The translations under genes and the position numbers were made by a program. From assembly GCA_965372405.1 (NCBI GenBank), contig CBDVCE010000008.1, positions 31,485-95,484 of the forward strand: a DNA stretch of 64,000 nt. The letters run 5' to 3'. Below the pieces are notes generated by a model. It saw nothing but the letters and a program-made list of their open reading frames with translations. It ran no database searches and had not been told where the DNA came from. Of the stretch, positions 53,107-62,981 are shown one piece after another. The stretch comes from Sunxiuqinia sp965372405. GTDB taxonomy: Bacteria; Bacteroidota; Bacteroidia; Bacteroidales; Prolixibacteraceae. The number at the start of each line of letters is the position of its first letter. Position 1 is the stretch's first letter.

Positions 53107-54711
53107 TTATTTGGTTAATGCAGCTTTCACAAATGCTACAAACAACGGATGAGGATTAAGTACAGTACTACTATACTCTGGATGATATTGAACTCCAACA
53201 AACCATTTATGTGAAGGTATTTCCATAACCTCAACAAGATTTGTATCCGGATTCAATCCAACGGGTACCATTCCTGACTTCTTATAATCCTCTAGATATT
53301 CATTATTAAACTCGTACCGGTGACGATGACGTTCCCGAATATCAGCTTTTTCGTATGCTTTGAACAGATTCGAATTCTGATCTTGAATTTTACAATCGTA
53401 AGCTCCAAGTCTCATGGTTCCACCTTTTTCAGTAATCCCTTTTTGTTCTTCCATAAGGTCGATTACCGGATAAGGTGTTTTTTCGTTCATTTCCGTTGAA
53501 TCAGCATTTTTATAGCCCAAAACATTCCGGGCATACTCGATCACTGCAATTTGCATTCCAAGGCAAATTCCGAGGAATGGTATGTTATTTTCCCTGACAT
53601 ATTTGGCAGCAAGTATCTTTCCTTCAATGCCACGATGTCCGAAACCTGGTGCAACTATGACACCATCATAATCTTTTAAGGTTTCTTCGACATTCTTTTC
53701 ATTAATATTTTCTGAATGAATCCAATCCAATTTTACCCTGCACAAATTTGAAGCTCCAGCATGAATCAATGATTCAGCAATAGACTTATATGCATCTTGC
53801 AATTCCACATATTTCCCAACCAAAGCAATTTTAGCTTCATGTTCAGGATTATTATGACGATTAAGGAAGTTATTCCACTCAATAAGAGCAGGCTCATCTT
53901 TTAAAGGAAGTTTCATTTTCTTAAGAACAGTAACATCAAGTTTCTCTTCCCTCATCTTATTAGGAACGTCGTAAATAGTTGAAACATCAATAGATTGGAT
54001 AACTGACTCAATGTCGACATTACAGAAAAGAGCTACTTTCTTACGAATGCCAATCCCCAGATCGTGCTCGGTACGAAGAACCAACACATCAGGTTGAACA
54101 CCATTTTCAAGTAACATTTTTACTGAGTGCTGAGTTGGTTTTGTTTTTAATTCACCCGAAGCAGCCAAATACGGAACCAAAGTAAGATGAATAACTAATG
54201 CATCAGATCCAAGTTCCCACTTTATCTGACGAACAGCTTCAACATAAGGTAAAGACTCCATATCACCAACTGTCCCACCAATCTCGGTAACAACAATATC
54301 ATAATGCCTCTTGTTTCCAAGGTATTTGATTTTACGCTTAATCTCGTCAGTAATATGAGGAATAATCTGAACCGTTTTACCCAAATAATCTCCACGGCGC
54401 TCTTTGTTAATTACCGATTGATAAATTCTTCCGGTAGTAACATTATTGGCTTGTGTAGTTGGTGTATTCAGAAAACGTTCATAATGCCCAAGATCTAGAT
54501 CGGTCTCTGCTCCATCCTCCGTTACATAACACTCACCGTGTTCATAAGGATTAAGTGTTCCCGGATCAACGTTAATATATGGGTCAAGTTTCTGAATGGT
54601 TACTGAGTAACCTCTGGCTTGCAACAATTTAGCCAATGATGACGCTAAAATTCCTTTTCCTAATGAGGAGGTTACACCTCCAGTTACAAAGATGTACTTA
54701 GTTGATGACAA
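53107..54711 (-). CDS. pyrG: CTP synthase
   Basis: 534 residues, complete. The N-terminal synthetase domain has KYIFVTGGVTSSLGKGILASSLAKLLQ and KLDPYINVDPGTLNPYEHGECYVTEDGAETDLDLGHYERF. The C-terminal glutaminase domain has the Cys nucleophile in FLGICLGMQIAVIEYARN and the His/Glu pair in VGVQYHPEYSS. It makes CTP from UTP and glutamine. yidC follows by 14 bases on the same strand. Confidence 0.98.
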   Translation of the reverse strand: MSSTKYIFVTGGVTSSLGKGILASSLAKLLQARGYSVTIQKLDPYINVDPGTLNPYEHGECYVTEDGAETDLDLGHYERFLNTPTTQANNVTTGRIYQSVINKERRGDYLGKTVQIIPHITDEIKRKIKYLGNKRHYDIVVTEIGGTVGDMESLPYVEAVRQIKWELGSDALVIHLTLVPYLAASGELKTKPTQHSVKMLLENGVQPDVLVLRTEHDLGIGIRKKVALFCNVDIESVIQSIDVSTIYDVPNKMREEKLDVTVLKKMKLPLKDEPALIEWNNFLNRHNNPEHEAKIALVGKYVELQDAYKSIAESLIHAGASNLCRVKLDWIHSENINEKNVEETLKDYDGVIVAPGFGHRGIEGKILAAKYVRENNIPFLGICLGMQIAVIEYARNVLGYKNADSTEMNEKTPYPVIDLMEEQKGITEKGGTMRLGAYDCKIQDQNSNLFKAYEKADIRERHRHRYEFNNEYLEDYKKSGMVPVGLNPDTNLVEVMEIPSHKWFVGVQYHPEYSSTVLNPHPLFVAFVKAALTK

Positions 54712-54811
54712 AATCGTATAATTTTAATGTTCCTAAAAACGCACAAAGGTAATCAATAAATATTATTGAACAGCCTAAAAATGCTTCATAAAATATGAAT
54801 AAACAATAAAA

Positions 54812-54834
54812 AACCCACTATAATGTAGCGGGTT
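54812..54834 (-). terminator. Terminator after the DUF349 gene
   Basis: AACCCACTA (54812-54820) pairs with TAGCGGGTT (54826-54834) with one mismatch and a 5-base loop. On the minus strand it continues into a T-run (plus A-run 54808-54813). It lies 15 bases beyond the stop. Confidence 0.75.
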
Positions 54835-54849
54835 GTATTTCAGAGATGG

Positions 54850-57075
54850 CTACTCATCGTCTTCCATTGCATCGATGATGCGTATCTTTTCTTTAAGCAT
54901 CTTGATTTTCTCCTGAGCATCTTCAATTTTCTTATTGACATCACTAATCAAGGCTTCTGCATTTTTTGTATTGGCAAAGAACCCAATATTATTAATTAAA
55001 AGAGCCTGATCACTTTCAAGTTGTTTTAGCTTGGTCACATATTTATCTCGCTCAAAACGCATTTTATTAAACCCATGAGATGAGCCTGAAATATTTGCAA
55101 CTTTATTCCTGAATTTCAACATATTACGTTTTTGATCATCCAACTTTAGATTATCAAAGTGCATATTAATTGCATCCCGGAATTCATTCATAACCACATC
55201 TTTCTCTTTGTATGGTACATGGCCAATCTCACTCCAACGACGCTGAAATTCATTCATTTGATCAAGGTCAGTCTCATCATTCTTGGTGAGCTCATACCCC
55301 GTAACCTCTTCAGTCAATTCTTTTTTAAGCTTCAAATTATCAACCTGTTCTTCATCAACATGTGAGAAGTGTTCCGACTTATGCTCAAAAAAGAAATCGC
55401 ATGCTGCACGGAAACGCTTCCAAATTGCATCAGAATGTTTACGTGGAACAGGGCCAACTTCTTTCCATTTACGCTGAATACGAATAAATTCATCTGTAGT
55501 CTTCTTCCAATCGTTATTATCCTTCAAGGCTTCTGCCTGAACACAAAGATCAGTCTTGAACTGAAGATTATTAAGCTGTAGCTCTTTATTTTGAGCATAG
55601 AACTCGCGTTTACGGTCAAAGAATTTATCACAAGATGTACGGAATCGCTCATAAATTCGGTTATTATCTTTCTTAGGAGCAAATCCGATAGTACGCCAAA
55701 CCTTCTGGAGTTCAATCAGTTCTTTAGATCGAACTTCCCAATCCTTATTAGAGGACAGCTCCATACTGGCAATTTCCTCTGCCTTCTCACACAGAGCAGT
55801 TTTTGCCTCCAGGTTCTTCTTTTGATCTACCTTACGGCTCTCAAAATACCCCTGATGCTTTTTATTGATTTTAGAAGTTGCAGCCTTGAAACGCTCCCAA
55901 AGCTCCTCTTTTTTATCACGAGGAACAGGACCAATCTCACGCCACTGCTCATGATATTTCTGAAGAATATTGAACGCCTTAATGATCGATGGCTCAATCA
56001 GAAGCTCTTCAGCTTTTTCGCACAAACCTATCTTGATCTCCAGATTTTTCTTAAGATCAAGATCCCTAAGCTCCTTGTTTATTTTTATATAATCATAGAA
56101 ATTCTCAACATGGTGATGATATGTCTCCCACAAATCCTTAAGTCTTGATTGTGGAACCAAACCAGTATCACGCCACTTCTGCTGAAGATCCCTAAATTCA
56201 TGAAAAGTTTTATTTATTGATTCTTTCCTATTAACCAGGTTCTTAATATTCTCAATAATTTCATATTTAATTCTCAGGTTTTCTTCCTTCTCAGATTCCT
56301 GCCTTTTATTGAAACTACTTTTCAAATTCCTAAAGTCCTTTAGCAAGTTCTTCAGATCCTCTTCGTAAGGTGCATTTTTTGTTTCAAAATCTTCTTCAAC
56401 ACCACCTTCTGCCAAAAATTTAGCTTTTTCTACTTCTACATTGGCTCGATGCTTTTTGTAGAAATTTATTTTAATTCTATCGACATCATCCTTTATATCA
56501 CCCTTACCAGAATTTGCAATCAGATCACGTAAGGCATTAATTAATTCCACCTCGCCTAAGGTGGCATAATCAACCTCTGTTTTTTCTGGCTCTTGCGAAA
56601 CTACCTCCTCTTTTACATCAGCGACAGGCTCTTCTGCTTTTTCTTCAACCTTCTCCTTTACCTCTACTGGTTTCTCTGTTTTTTCTGGTTCTTGCGAAAC
56701 TACCCCATCTTCTACATCAACAACAGGTTCTTCTGCTTTCTCTTCTTCAGCTTTTACTTCCTCTTTTATTGGAATTTCCTCAACAGAAGTCTCTTCAATT
56801 GCCTTCTCCTCAGGCTCTTCAGCAGCGGCTACAGTCTTTTCTTTCTCAAGCTCAACATCCTGCACAACATCCTCTTGTTTTTCTTCAAGATCAGCAGATA
56901 CGGGCTCTTCTACTTTAACTGATTCTTCAACACTCTCTTCAATAGCCTCAACATCAGGTGATTCACGTCTTTCTTCACCCTCTATTTTCTTTTCCTCCGG
57001 CGTATTAGCAACACCAGCACTCTCCGGTGTTGCTTTTAACTCTTCATTTGAGTTTTTTAGATCTTTAGGTTCCAT
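54850..57075 (-). CDS. DUF349 protein with acidic repeat N-terminus
   Basis: 741 residues. The first roughly 165 residues are low-complexity Glu/Lys/Val/Pro (EEVKAEEEKAEEPVVDVEDG), including a duplicated segment, and are probably disordered. From about 235 to 640 come repeated DUF349 helical modules. Each shows a W-R/K-x-x-G-x-VP motif: WRDTGLVPQSRLKDLWETYH, WREIGPVPRDKKEELWERF, WRTIGFAPKKDNNRIYERF, WKEVGPVPRKHSDAIWKRF and WSEIGHVPYKEKDVVMNEF. The C-terminus is a coiled coil (KNAEALISDVNKKIEDAQEK). The function is unknown; DUF349 proteins are conserved in the phylum. Confidence 0.92.
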   Translation of the reverse strand: MEPKDLKNSNEELKATPESAGVANTPEEKKIEGEERRESPDVEAIEESVEESVKVEEPVSADLEEKQEDVVQDVELEKEKTVAAAEEPEEKAIEETSVEEIPIKEEVKAEEEKAEEPVVDVEDGVVSQEPEKTEKPVEVKEKVEEKAEEPVADVKEEVVSQEPEKTEVDYATLGEVELINALRDLIANSGKGDIKDDVDRIKINFYKKHRANVEVEKAKFLAEGGVEEDFETKNAPYEEDLKNLLKDFRNLKSSFNKRQESEKEENLRIKYEIIENIKNLVNRKESINKTFHEFRDLQQKWRDTGLVPQSRLKDLWETYHHHVENFYDYIKINKELRDLDLKKNLEIKIGLCEKAEELLIEPSIIKAFNILQKYHEQWREIGPVPRDKKEELWERFKAATSKINKKHQGYFESRKVDQKKNLEAKTALCEKAEEIASMELSSNKDWEVRSKELIELQKVWRTIGFAPKKDNNRIYERFRTSCDKFFDRKREFYAQNKELQLNNLQFKTDLCVQAEALKDNNDWKKTTDEFIRIQRKWKEVGPVPRKHSDAIWKRFRAACDFFFEHKSEHFSHVDEEQVDNLKLKKELTEEVTGYELTKNDETDLDQMNEFQRRWSEIGHVPYKEKDVVMNEFRDAINMHFDNLKLDDQKRNMLKFRNKVANISGSSHGFNKMRFERDKYVTKLKQLESDQALLINNIGFFANTKNAEALISDVNKKIEDAQEKIKMLKEKIRIIDAMEDDE
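56576..56745 (-). repeat. Two 71-base direct repeats inside the DUF349 gene
   Basis: Segments 56576-56646 and 56675-56745 are 99 bases apart and match at roughly 62 of 71 positions by eye. They encode the repeated EEKAEEPVVDVEDGVVSQEP / EEKAEEPVADVKEEVVSQEP peptide in the acidic N-terminus, consistent with tandem duplication. Confidence 0.8.
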
Positions 57076-57205
57076 AACAATAGTTTAAAATTACATTGTA
57101 ATTATCAGAGAATTAGGATTCACTTAGCTTACGAAAATAAACTATTCGACAGATAAACTCAAAGAAAATCAATATAATTTCTAAAAAACATAAACATGCA
57201 TACAA

Positions 57206-57238
57206 AAAAGAGCCGCATTTTGATTATGCGGCTCTTTT
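57206..57238 (-). terminator. Terminator after the Hsp20 gene
   Basis: AAAAGAGCCGCAT (57206-57218) pairs exactly with ATGCGGCTCTTTT (57226-57238), a 13-bp stem with a 7-base loop. It lies 23 bases beyond the hsp20 stop; T-runs exist on both strands. Confidence 0.9.
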
Positions 57239-57261
57239 CTAATTCAGTACTTAATAACAAA

Positions 57262-57702
57262 CTAAACAACATCGATTTCCCTTTTGACAGATATTGCCTC
57301 CTCTTTTTTGGGTAGAGAAACAATCAACACCCCATTCTTAAACGATGCATCAATTTTTTCTTGATTGATGTTTTTAGAAAGTCGATATGACTTTTCAAAA
57401 TTCGATACAGAAAATTCCTTTTTTGCATATTTATATTCCTTTTCTTCCGTATCTGTGACCTCAGCTTTAATGATTAAGAGATCATTCTCCACCGACAATT
57501 TTATTTGATCTTTTTCATAGCCGGGGATAGACAATTCAAGTCGAAATGAATCTTCAGTCTCAAAAACATTGGATGAAGGATTAAAGGTCAGTTCATTTTT
57601 AGCATAACGATCATAATTGCAACCTTCATTCAAAAACTCATTCATCAAACTATCAAATCCATGATGACTACAAGACGGGCGATTTACTTTTACTAATTTC
57701 AT
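57262..57702 (-). CDS. Hsp20 / alpha-crystallin family small heat-shock protein
   Basis: 146 residues. The alpha-crystallin domain spans about 40-140: NVFETEDSFRLELSIPGYEKDQIKLSVENDLLIIKAEV, then FEKSYRLSKNINQEKIDASFKNGVLIVSLPKKEEA, including the usual A-x-x-x-N-G-V-L motif. A short C-terminal extension follows. It is an ATP-independent chaperone for unfolding proteins. It is a single gene with its own terminator; I see no CIRCE or other heat-shock operator in the 220 bases upstream. Confidence 0.94.
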   Translation of the reverse strand: MKLVKVNRPSCSHHGFDSLMNEFLNEGCNYDRYAKNELTFNPSSNVFETEDSFRLELSIPGYEKDQIKLSVENDLLIIKAEVTDTEEKEYKYAKKEFSVSNFEKSYRLSKNINQEKIDASFKNGVLIVSLPKKEEAISVKREIDVV

Positions 57703-57924
57703 AATTGTTTTCTTCTAAATGATTAATAATTGTTTCCTGATCTGCTTTTTTCAAATCACATTCCAAATTCACAAATTCACCATTTAATTGATTTTTCAAG
57801 CCATTTTGTCCGAAATTAACTCAATCAATAAGTCACTATGTCATATTATCTAGATATGTAGATATTGCTTTTATGATTTATCTATTTTCTATCTTTCAAA
57901 TGTTACTACTTTTGCAAGAAAAAT

Positions 57925-58608
57925 ATGCGCATCGACATACTCACAGTTTTACCCGAGATCCTTGAAAGCCCATTCAACCATTCAATCATCAAAAGAGGAA
58001 AGGACAAAGGATTAGCTGAAATTCACATCCACAATATTCGAGACTTCTCAACCGACAAACATAATAAAACAGATGATTATGCATTTAGTGGTGGTGCAGG
58101 AATGGTAATGACAATTCAACCTATTGAAGATGCAATCAATCATTTAAAATCACAACGGGATTACGATGAAATAATTTACACAAGTCCTGACGGTGAACTA
58201 TTTGAACAAAAAACAGCAAATCAACTATCCCTTTCGAAAAACATCATCATTCTTTGTGGACACTACAAGGGTGTCGACCATCGCGTGCGAGAGCATTTAA
58301 TTACCCGAGAAATTTCTATTGGAGATTTTGTCCTTACCGGAGGTGAACTTGCTGCTGCTGTTATGGTTGATGCTATTGTTCGTCTATTACCTGGCGTTCT
58401 TTCCGATGAAACCTCTGCCCTAACTGATTCTTTCCAGGACAATTTATTAAGCCCCCCGGTATATACAAGACCTGCAGATCATAAGGGATGGAAAGTTCCG
58501 AAGATTCTATTAAGTGGAAACGACAAGCAAATTAATGAATGGAAAGAAAAGCAAGCTTTTGAGCGAACCAAGCAACTAAGGCCAAATCTATTGAATAAAA
58601 AAGATTAA
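57925..58608 (+). CDS. trmD: tRNA (guanine-N1)-methyltransferase
   Basis: 227 residues. Motifs: MRIDILTVLPEILESPFNHSIIKRG, DDYAFSGGAGMVM, LCGHYKGVDHRVREHL and the trefoil-knot segment REISIGDFVLTGGELAAAVMVDAIVRLLPGVL. It methylates G37 of tRNAs using SAM. Its usual neighbours rpsP, rimM and rplS are absent; the gene stands alone. The stop overlaps by 4 bases the end of the convergent AddB-like gene. Confidence 0.97.
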   Translation: MRIDILTVLPEILESPFNHSIIKRGKDKGLAEIHIHNIRDFSTDKHNKTDDYAFSGGAGMVMTIQPIEDAINHLKSQRDYDEIIYTSPDGELFEQKTANQLSLSKNIIILCGHYKGVDHRVREHLITREISIGDFVLTGGELAAAVMVDAIVRLLPGVLSDETSALTDSFQDNLLSPPVYTRPADHKGWKVPKILLSGNDKQINEWKEKQAFERTKQLRPNLLNKKD

Positions 58609-61439
58609 TCCTTGCGACAGATTTTATTAAACGGACAGTGTGTACATTTACGTTCATCTTTTGTTTGGGTGTAACAATTCGAATCACTAAAAATCTCAGA
58701 AAGCAGTTCCTCAAGCTTATCTCTAAATTCTTCTGCAACGTCTCGATAAGCAACGCTTTGCTTTCTATATTTGACCTCAGGCGAAAAGTCGTCATCAAAA
58801 AAACGATCAATTTTATAAATTGCAGGAATAATTTTCTTTTCAGGATTTTGTCGTTCAAATATCTCGGAATAAACCAGTGTTTGCATAATCTCTTTTCTGC
58901 GCTCTTTATAGTCACGATTGAAAAGTTCATCCATCGATTTAAAATCCAACTTCAAACTTCGCCCCGTTTTATAATCAATAATTCGAACACCATCATTGGT
59001 TTCATCAATTCGATCAACAATTCCACCTATTTTTATTCTATGAGATTCACCGTTTAATTTCAACTCAAAGAAGTCTTCAAAATTTCCTTCCAAATCAATC
59101 AAATTAAACGGCACTAACTTCAAATCATTCCGTATCATTTGCTCCAAATAGGTTTTTAGATGTTCCGCAATAAGAATATTATTTCCAGCCAAAACAACTT
59201 CGCTTAGCTCTTTATCCTTATAATATTCCTCACGGAAAGCTAATAGAATCGCCTTTTCAACAATCTGTTTTTTTATGAGCAAAACTTCCAAATCTTCTTT
59301 TTGGATGATTTTATTTTTAAACCGACCATAAACTTCTTCTGCAGCAAGATGAAATAAATTTCCAAATAGCCTTGGATCAACATCTTCTAAAAGTTCATCT
59401 TTCTGGCGGATGCCAGCAATATTTTGAAAATAAAATTTCAATTTACAATCGAGATAGATATTTAAAGCACTTGGACTCAATCTTCGCTCTGCATACCTTT
59501 TTAATAGCTTCCGCTGATGCTCAACAGTTGCATCAATAGAAATTGGAGTAGGCTTCACTGCTTTAAAATCAAAGTTCATTGCATATTTCTCAGCCTTAAA
59601 CTCCGAATCATATTCCAATTGCAGAATATAACGACTCACTTCACCACTATTCAAGCCATCTGATGATGAATCATAAACCAAAACTACCTCTTCAGCCCGA
59701 TGGATTAACCGGTAAAAATAGTAAGCATACATTGCATCCTGCTCTTCGTATGCTGGCAAACTAAAAGCTTTTCTTAAATGATAAGGGATAAAAGAATGAA
59801 TAGTAGAAGTTGTAGGTAATTTTCCTTCATTGACTGAAAAAACAATCAACTTTTTAAAATCAAGATTACGCGTTTCAAGAACACCCATCACCTGCAATCC
59901 CGATAGTGGCTCTCCCTCAAAAGGTATTGAAATTCGTTGCAAATGCTGCAATAAAATTCGATAAAAGAGAGAAAGAGATAATGCCTTTCGTTTTACCCGA
60001 TCAAACATATCGTTTAATCGTTGTAATGAAAGAAATGCCTGGTACAGATACTCTGCTTCAAGCGCAACCGAATCCTCTTCTTTCTTTTGAAAACGAACTC
60101 CCAGCAAGCGAATTAGATCAAGCAATTTATCTAGAAATTGCTGCCAGGTTTTATGCTGTGCAAAAACATTTTTCAGAATTTCAGTTTCTGGAGCCTCATC
60201 AGCTCCAATGTATATTTTATTTTTTTTGTGAATTTCTGCAATAAATCCTCTAGTTTCTTCACTAACCAATAACTGGTGATTCAAAAGTGCCAAAACCGGA
60301 CGGTAATAGAAAAACAACTTCCCGCCCATTATCCTTGAATTCTTCTGAAGATCAATCAACTGACTGATCAAGCTATAAACAGGCGTATTTTGAAACGGAT
60401 AGCCCATAGTGATATTAATGGTATCAAATTGATTGCCCGCCGCAGAGACAATAGGCATTAGCAAATTCTCATCAGCCAAAACCAAAGCCGCATCATCAAA
60501 ATGAGGATCAGTTTTTGTTTTTTCAAATAGCTGCTTCTGATTAATAGTCTGGGCTTGAGCAACCTGTCCAGGAACTGAAATCAATTTAATCTTTCGTTCT
60601 GCATCTCCTCTAACTTGAATCTCAAAATCTTCAGGTGGTGGAAAAAGAATCAGATTTTCTCGAATAAAAAGTCCAGCCTCATGCCTAATATCATCAACAA
60701 ATACAGGGTCATAATCCCAGAAGAAGCTAGCCTTGCCTAATGCATCTAAACTTTTGAAAAGTTTCTTTTCACTTGCATTTAATGCGTTAAACCCAACAAA
60801 AACATAATGATCTGCATCGAACTTTCTTTCAAGCTCAGAAAAATTCTCAGCAACATCTCGATATATCAATCCACTATAACCAGCACCGTCTGTCAATAAT
60901 TCATCTTTCAGAATCTTATATATTGCTGGCAGTTTGTTCCAAATTTCCATGAATTTTTTACGATTCTCAGAATCTGCCGCTTTCCCCAAATTCCCCCAAA
61001 ACGCTTCAATCGCCTTTTTCTGCTCAGCCGACAAATAATCAAACCGACTTTCAATTTCTTTCAGGTCGGCAATGTTTTGGAAGATATCGTTGGCATCAAG
61101 CAAATATTTATCAATGTCATTAAAATCATTCAACAATATTTCCCCCCAAAAATAGAATTCATCAAGTTCTTCTAAATGACCGGTTTCACGAATATAAACT
61201 TCATGCAAACGCATAATCAGCCCAATCTGGTCTGATATTTGCATTCCTGAAAGCTGTGCAATAAATTCACTAATTGTTAGAACTTCAGGACCAAGCGTTG
61301 GTTGCTGAACTAGTTCATTTAAATAAGCATTGAAGAAAACACCCGAACGTCTGCTCGGAAATACCAAGGTAATTTGATTGATATTGGATTTGTATTTTTC
61401 AAACAGATATTCGGCTACCTGCTTCAGAAATGGGCTCAT
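58605..61439 (-). CDS. AddB-like PD-(D/E)XK nuclease with iron-sulfur Cys residues
   Basis: 944 residues. The N-terminus ITLVFPSRRSGVFFNAYL sits where UvrD-type helicases have a Walker A loop but lacks the GxxGxGK(T/S) pattern, as in other Bacteroidota AddB-like proteins. An inactive helicase fold spans about 1-640. The nuclease domain (about 655-940) has SALNIYLDCKLKFYFQNIAGI, KIGGIVDRIDETNDGVRIIDYKTG with the catalytic Asp and Lys. The Cys cluster is one early Cys plus C932-x2-C935-x5-C941 in CTHCPFNKIC, as in AddB. It probably works with an AddA-type helicase in double-strand-break processing; that gene is outside the window. Confidence 0.88.
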   Translation of the reverse strand: MSPFLKQVAEYLFEKYKSNINQITLVFPSRRSGVFFNAYLNELVQQPTLGPEVLTISEFIAQLSGMQISDQIGLIMRLHEVYIRETGHLEELDEFYFWGEILLNDFNDIDKYLLDANDIFQNIADLKEIESRFDYLSAEQKKAIEAFWGNLGKAADSENRKKFMEIWNKLPAIYKILKDELLTDGAGYSGLIYRDVAENFSELERKFDADHYVFVGFNALNASEKKLFKSLDALGKASFFWDYDPVFVDDIRHEAGLFIRENLILFPPPEDFEIQVRGDAERKIKLISVPGQVAQAQTINQKQLFEKTKTDPHFDDAALVLADENLLMPIVSAAGNQFDTINITMGYPFQNTPVYSLISQLIDLQKNSRIMGGKLFFYYRPVLALLNHQLLVSEETRGFIAEIHKKNKIYIGADEAPETEILKNVFAQHKTWQQFLDKLLDLIRLLGVRFQKKEEDSVALEAEYLYQAFLSLQRLNDMFDRVKRKALSLSLFYRILLQHLQRISIPFEGEPLSGLQVMGVLETRNLDFKKLIVFSVNEGKLPTTSTIHSFIPYHLRKAFSLPAYEEQDAMYAYYFYRLIHRAEEVVLVYDSSSDGLNSGEVSRYILQLEYDSEFKAEKYAMNFDFKAVKPTPISIDATVEHQRKLLKRYAERRLSPSALNIYLDCKLKFYFQNIAGIRQKDELLEDVDPRLFGNLFHLAAEEVYGRFKNKIIQKEDLEVLLIKKQIVEKAILLAFREEYYKDKELSEVVLAGNNILIAEHLKTYLEQMIRNDLKLVPFNLIDLEGNFEDFFELKLNGESHRIKIGGIVDRIDETNDGVRIIDYKTGRSLKLDFKSMDELFNRDYKERRKEIMQTLVYSEIFERQNPEKKIIPAIYKIDRFFDDDFSPEVKYRKQSVAYRDVAEEFRDKLEELLSEIFSDSNCYTQTKDERKCTHCPFNKICRKD

Positions 61440-61546
61440 GAAGAATAAATTTTCTTAAAGATAATATATTAAATTAGCTCATAGCAAGCATATTTATCAA
61501 CACAATAATAAGTCAATCATTTAGAAACAATTAAAAATAGACTGAG

Positions 61547-62254
61547 ATGAAAACAACTATTAAAATCCTATTAATTCTGATGTTCCCACTAATGGGTTTT
61601 GCACAGAATGAAATGAATCCGCTTCACTCAACACCTTATATAGAAGTAACCGGAGAAGGTGAAATAGAAATCATTCCAGATGAAATTTATTTACAGTTTA
61701 CCTTGAAAGAGCGCTATGATGGTAAAACAAAAATCAACATTGGTGATTTGGAAAAGAAAATGAAGCAAAAACTTCGTTCGAAAAATATTCATCTTGATAA
61801 ACTTTCATTGGCGAATGCTGATGCCGAATATGTAAAAATAAAGCGTAAAAATAAAGATGTGCTCGCCTCAAAAGATTACATTCTTGAAGTATCAGGTACC
61901 GGTGAACTTGCAAAAGTTTGGGATGTACTGGACGATGTAGATGCTTTAAATGCTTTCATTAAACGAGTTGACCACAGCAAAATGGATGAGTTTAAAAAGG
62001 AGGTAAAAATCAAAGCCATTAAACACGCCAAAGAGAAAGCAACTTATTTACTGGAGGCTGTTGACCAAAAAGTTGGGAAAGCATTATTCATACAGGAAAG
62101 AGAAACATACAATCAACCAATTATGGTTCGTGGCAAATCGAATTTTGCAATGATGGATTCTGCAGAAGCTGGTTATGTTGCAAACGAACCCGAGATTACA
62201 TTCAAAAAAATCAAACTCAAATACAAGGTGTTTGCAAGATTTGCAATTAACTAA
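61547..62254 (+). CDS. SIMPL (DUF541) domain protein
   Basis: 235 residues with a signal peptide (MKTTIKILLILMFPLMGFAQ). The SIMPL domain begins IEVTGEGEIEIIPDEIYLQFTLKERYDGKTKINIGDLEKKMKQ and continues with KEVKIKAIKHAKEKATYLLEAVDQKVGKALFIQE, the typical conserved C-terminal region. It is periplasmic or surface-exposed, and such proteins form oligomers of unclear role. A strong hairpin (62260-62305) follows the stop at 5 bases. Confidence 0.9.
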   Translation: MKTTIKILLILMFPLMGFAQNEMNPLHSTPYIEVTGEGEIEIIPDEIYLQFTLKERYDGKTKINIGDLEKKMKQKLRSKNIHLDKLSLANADAEYVKIKRKNKDVLASKDYILEVSGTGELAKVWDVLDDVDALNAFIKRVDHSKMDEFKKEVKIKAIKHAKEKATYLLEAVDQKVGKALFIQERETYNQPIMVRGKSNFAMMDSAEAGYVANEPEITFKKIKLKYKVFARFAIN

Positions 62255-62259
62255 AATTG

Positions 62260-62305
62260 AATTTATTCCAGCTCAAGTCAAAGTAGATTTGAGCTGGAAT
62301 AAATT
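62260..62305. terminator. Bidirectional terminator between the SIMPL and cytochrome genes
   Basis: AATTTATTCCAGCTCAA (62260-62276) is the exact reverse complement of 62289-62305, a perfect 17-bp stem with a 12-base loop. It abuts the cytochrome gene's stop codon (62306), so it serves both convergent genes. Confidence 0.9.
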
Positions 62306-62776
62306 TTAACGCTTAATCTTTTGACGAACTGCAACTACTTCTTCTTGACTTATACTGCTAAGATCATTTCCAAAACTTGATCGCACATACGAAATTACAT
62401 TCGCTAATTCTAAATCGGTTAGATGATTATGAGGAGGCATCAAACTATTATAGATCTCATCACCAACCTCAATTTCTCCACTAAGCCCTTTTAAAATAAT
62501 CTCAATCAATCTTTCCTTATCGCCACTTATCCACTTATTAGGCCTCAATGGCGGATGTATACCCGACACACCAGAACCATCAGCCAGATGACATTGCATG
62601 CAGTATTTCAAATAAACAGCTTTCCCAGGGTGAGATCCAATTTTCTCAGGAGCAATCTGCACAACTTTTTCCGCAAGCTCACTTGTATCTATGGTTTTCA
62701 TTTCTCCCTTTTTAGAATCTCGTAGACAGGAGTTAAGAATTACTCCTGCAATTATTACAACAATTAACTTCTTCAC
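62306..62776 (-). CDS. Cytochrome c lipoprotein
   Basis: 156 residues with a lipoprotein signal (VILNSC, Cys17). One haem site C59-M-Q-C62-H63 in YLKYCMQCHLADGSG, and a probable axial Met in NSLMPPHNHLTDLELANVISYVRSSFG. This is the small class I/ 'cytochrome c family' fold, tethered to the membrane and facing the periplasm. Electron-transfer partners are not in the window. It is divergent from the multi-PAS protein with a 205-base gap. Confidence 0.92.
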   Translation of the reverse strand: MKKLIVVIIAGVILNSCLRDSKKGEMKTIDTSELAEKVVQIAPEKIGSHPGKAVYLKYCMQCHLADGSGVSGIHPPLRPNKWISGDKERLIEIILKGLSGEIEVGDEIYNSLMPPHNHLTDLELANVISYVRSSFGNDLSSISQEEVVAVRQKIKR

Positions 62777-62981
62777 GATATCAATTACATTTAAGAAAAT
62801 GAAACAATACTATTTTAACAACTTTGGAAATATTCATGGATTTCTAACATTAGAACGTACTATTTGTTTACAACTGACAATTCGTTTAATGTTTTTAAAA
62901 ATATTGTTTTTCAACTCTTAAAATACAATATTTACAAAACAGAAGGGAACTGAATTTTAATGTATTACCATATACCTACAA

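Noticed and set aside
55591..56148. 185-codon plus-strand frame
   Set aside because: It is antisense to the DUF349 gene, whose repeated W-R-x-x-G-x-VP motifs show the true coding strand.
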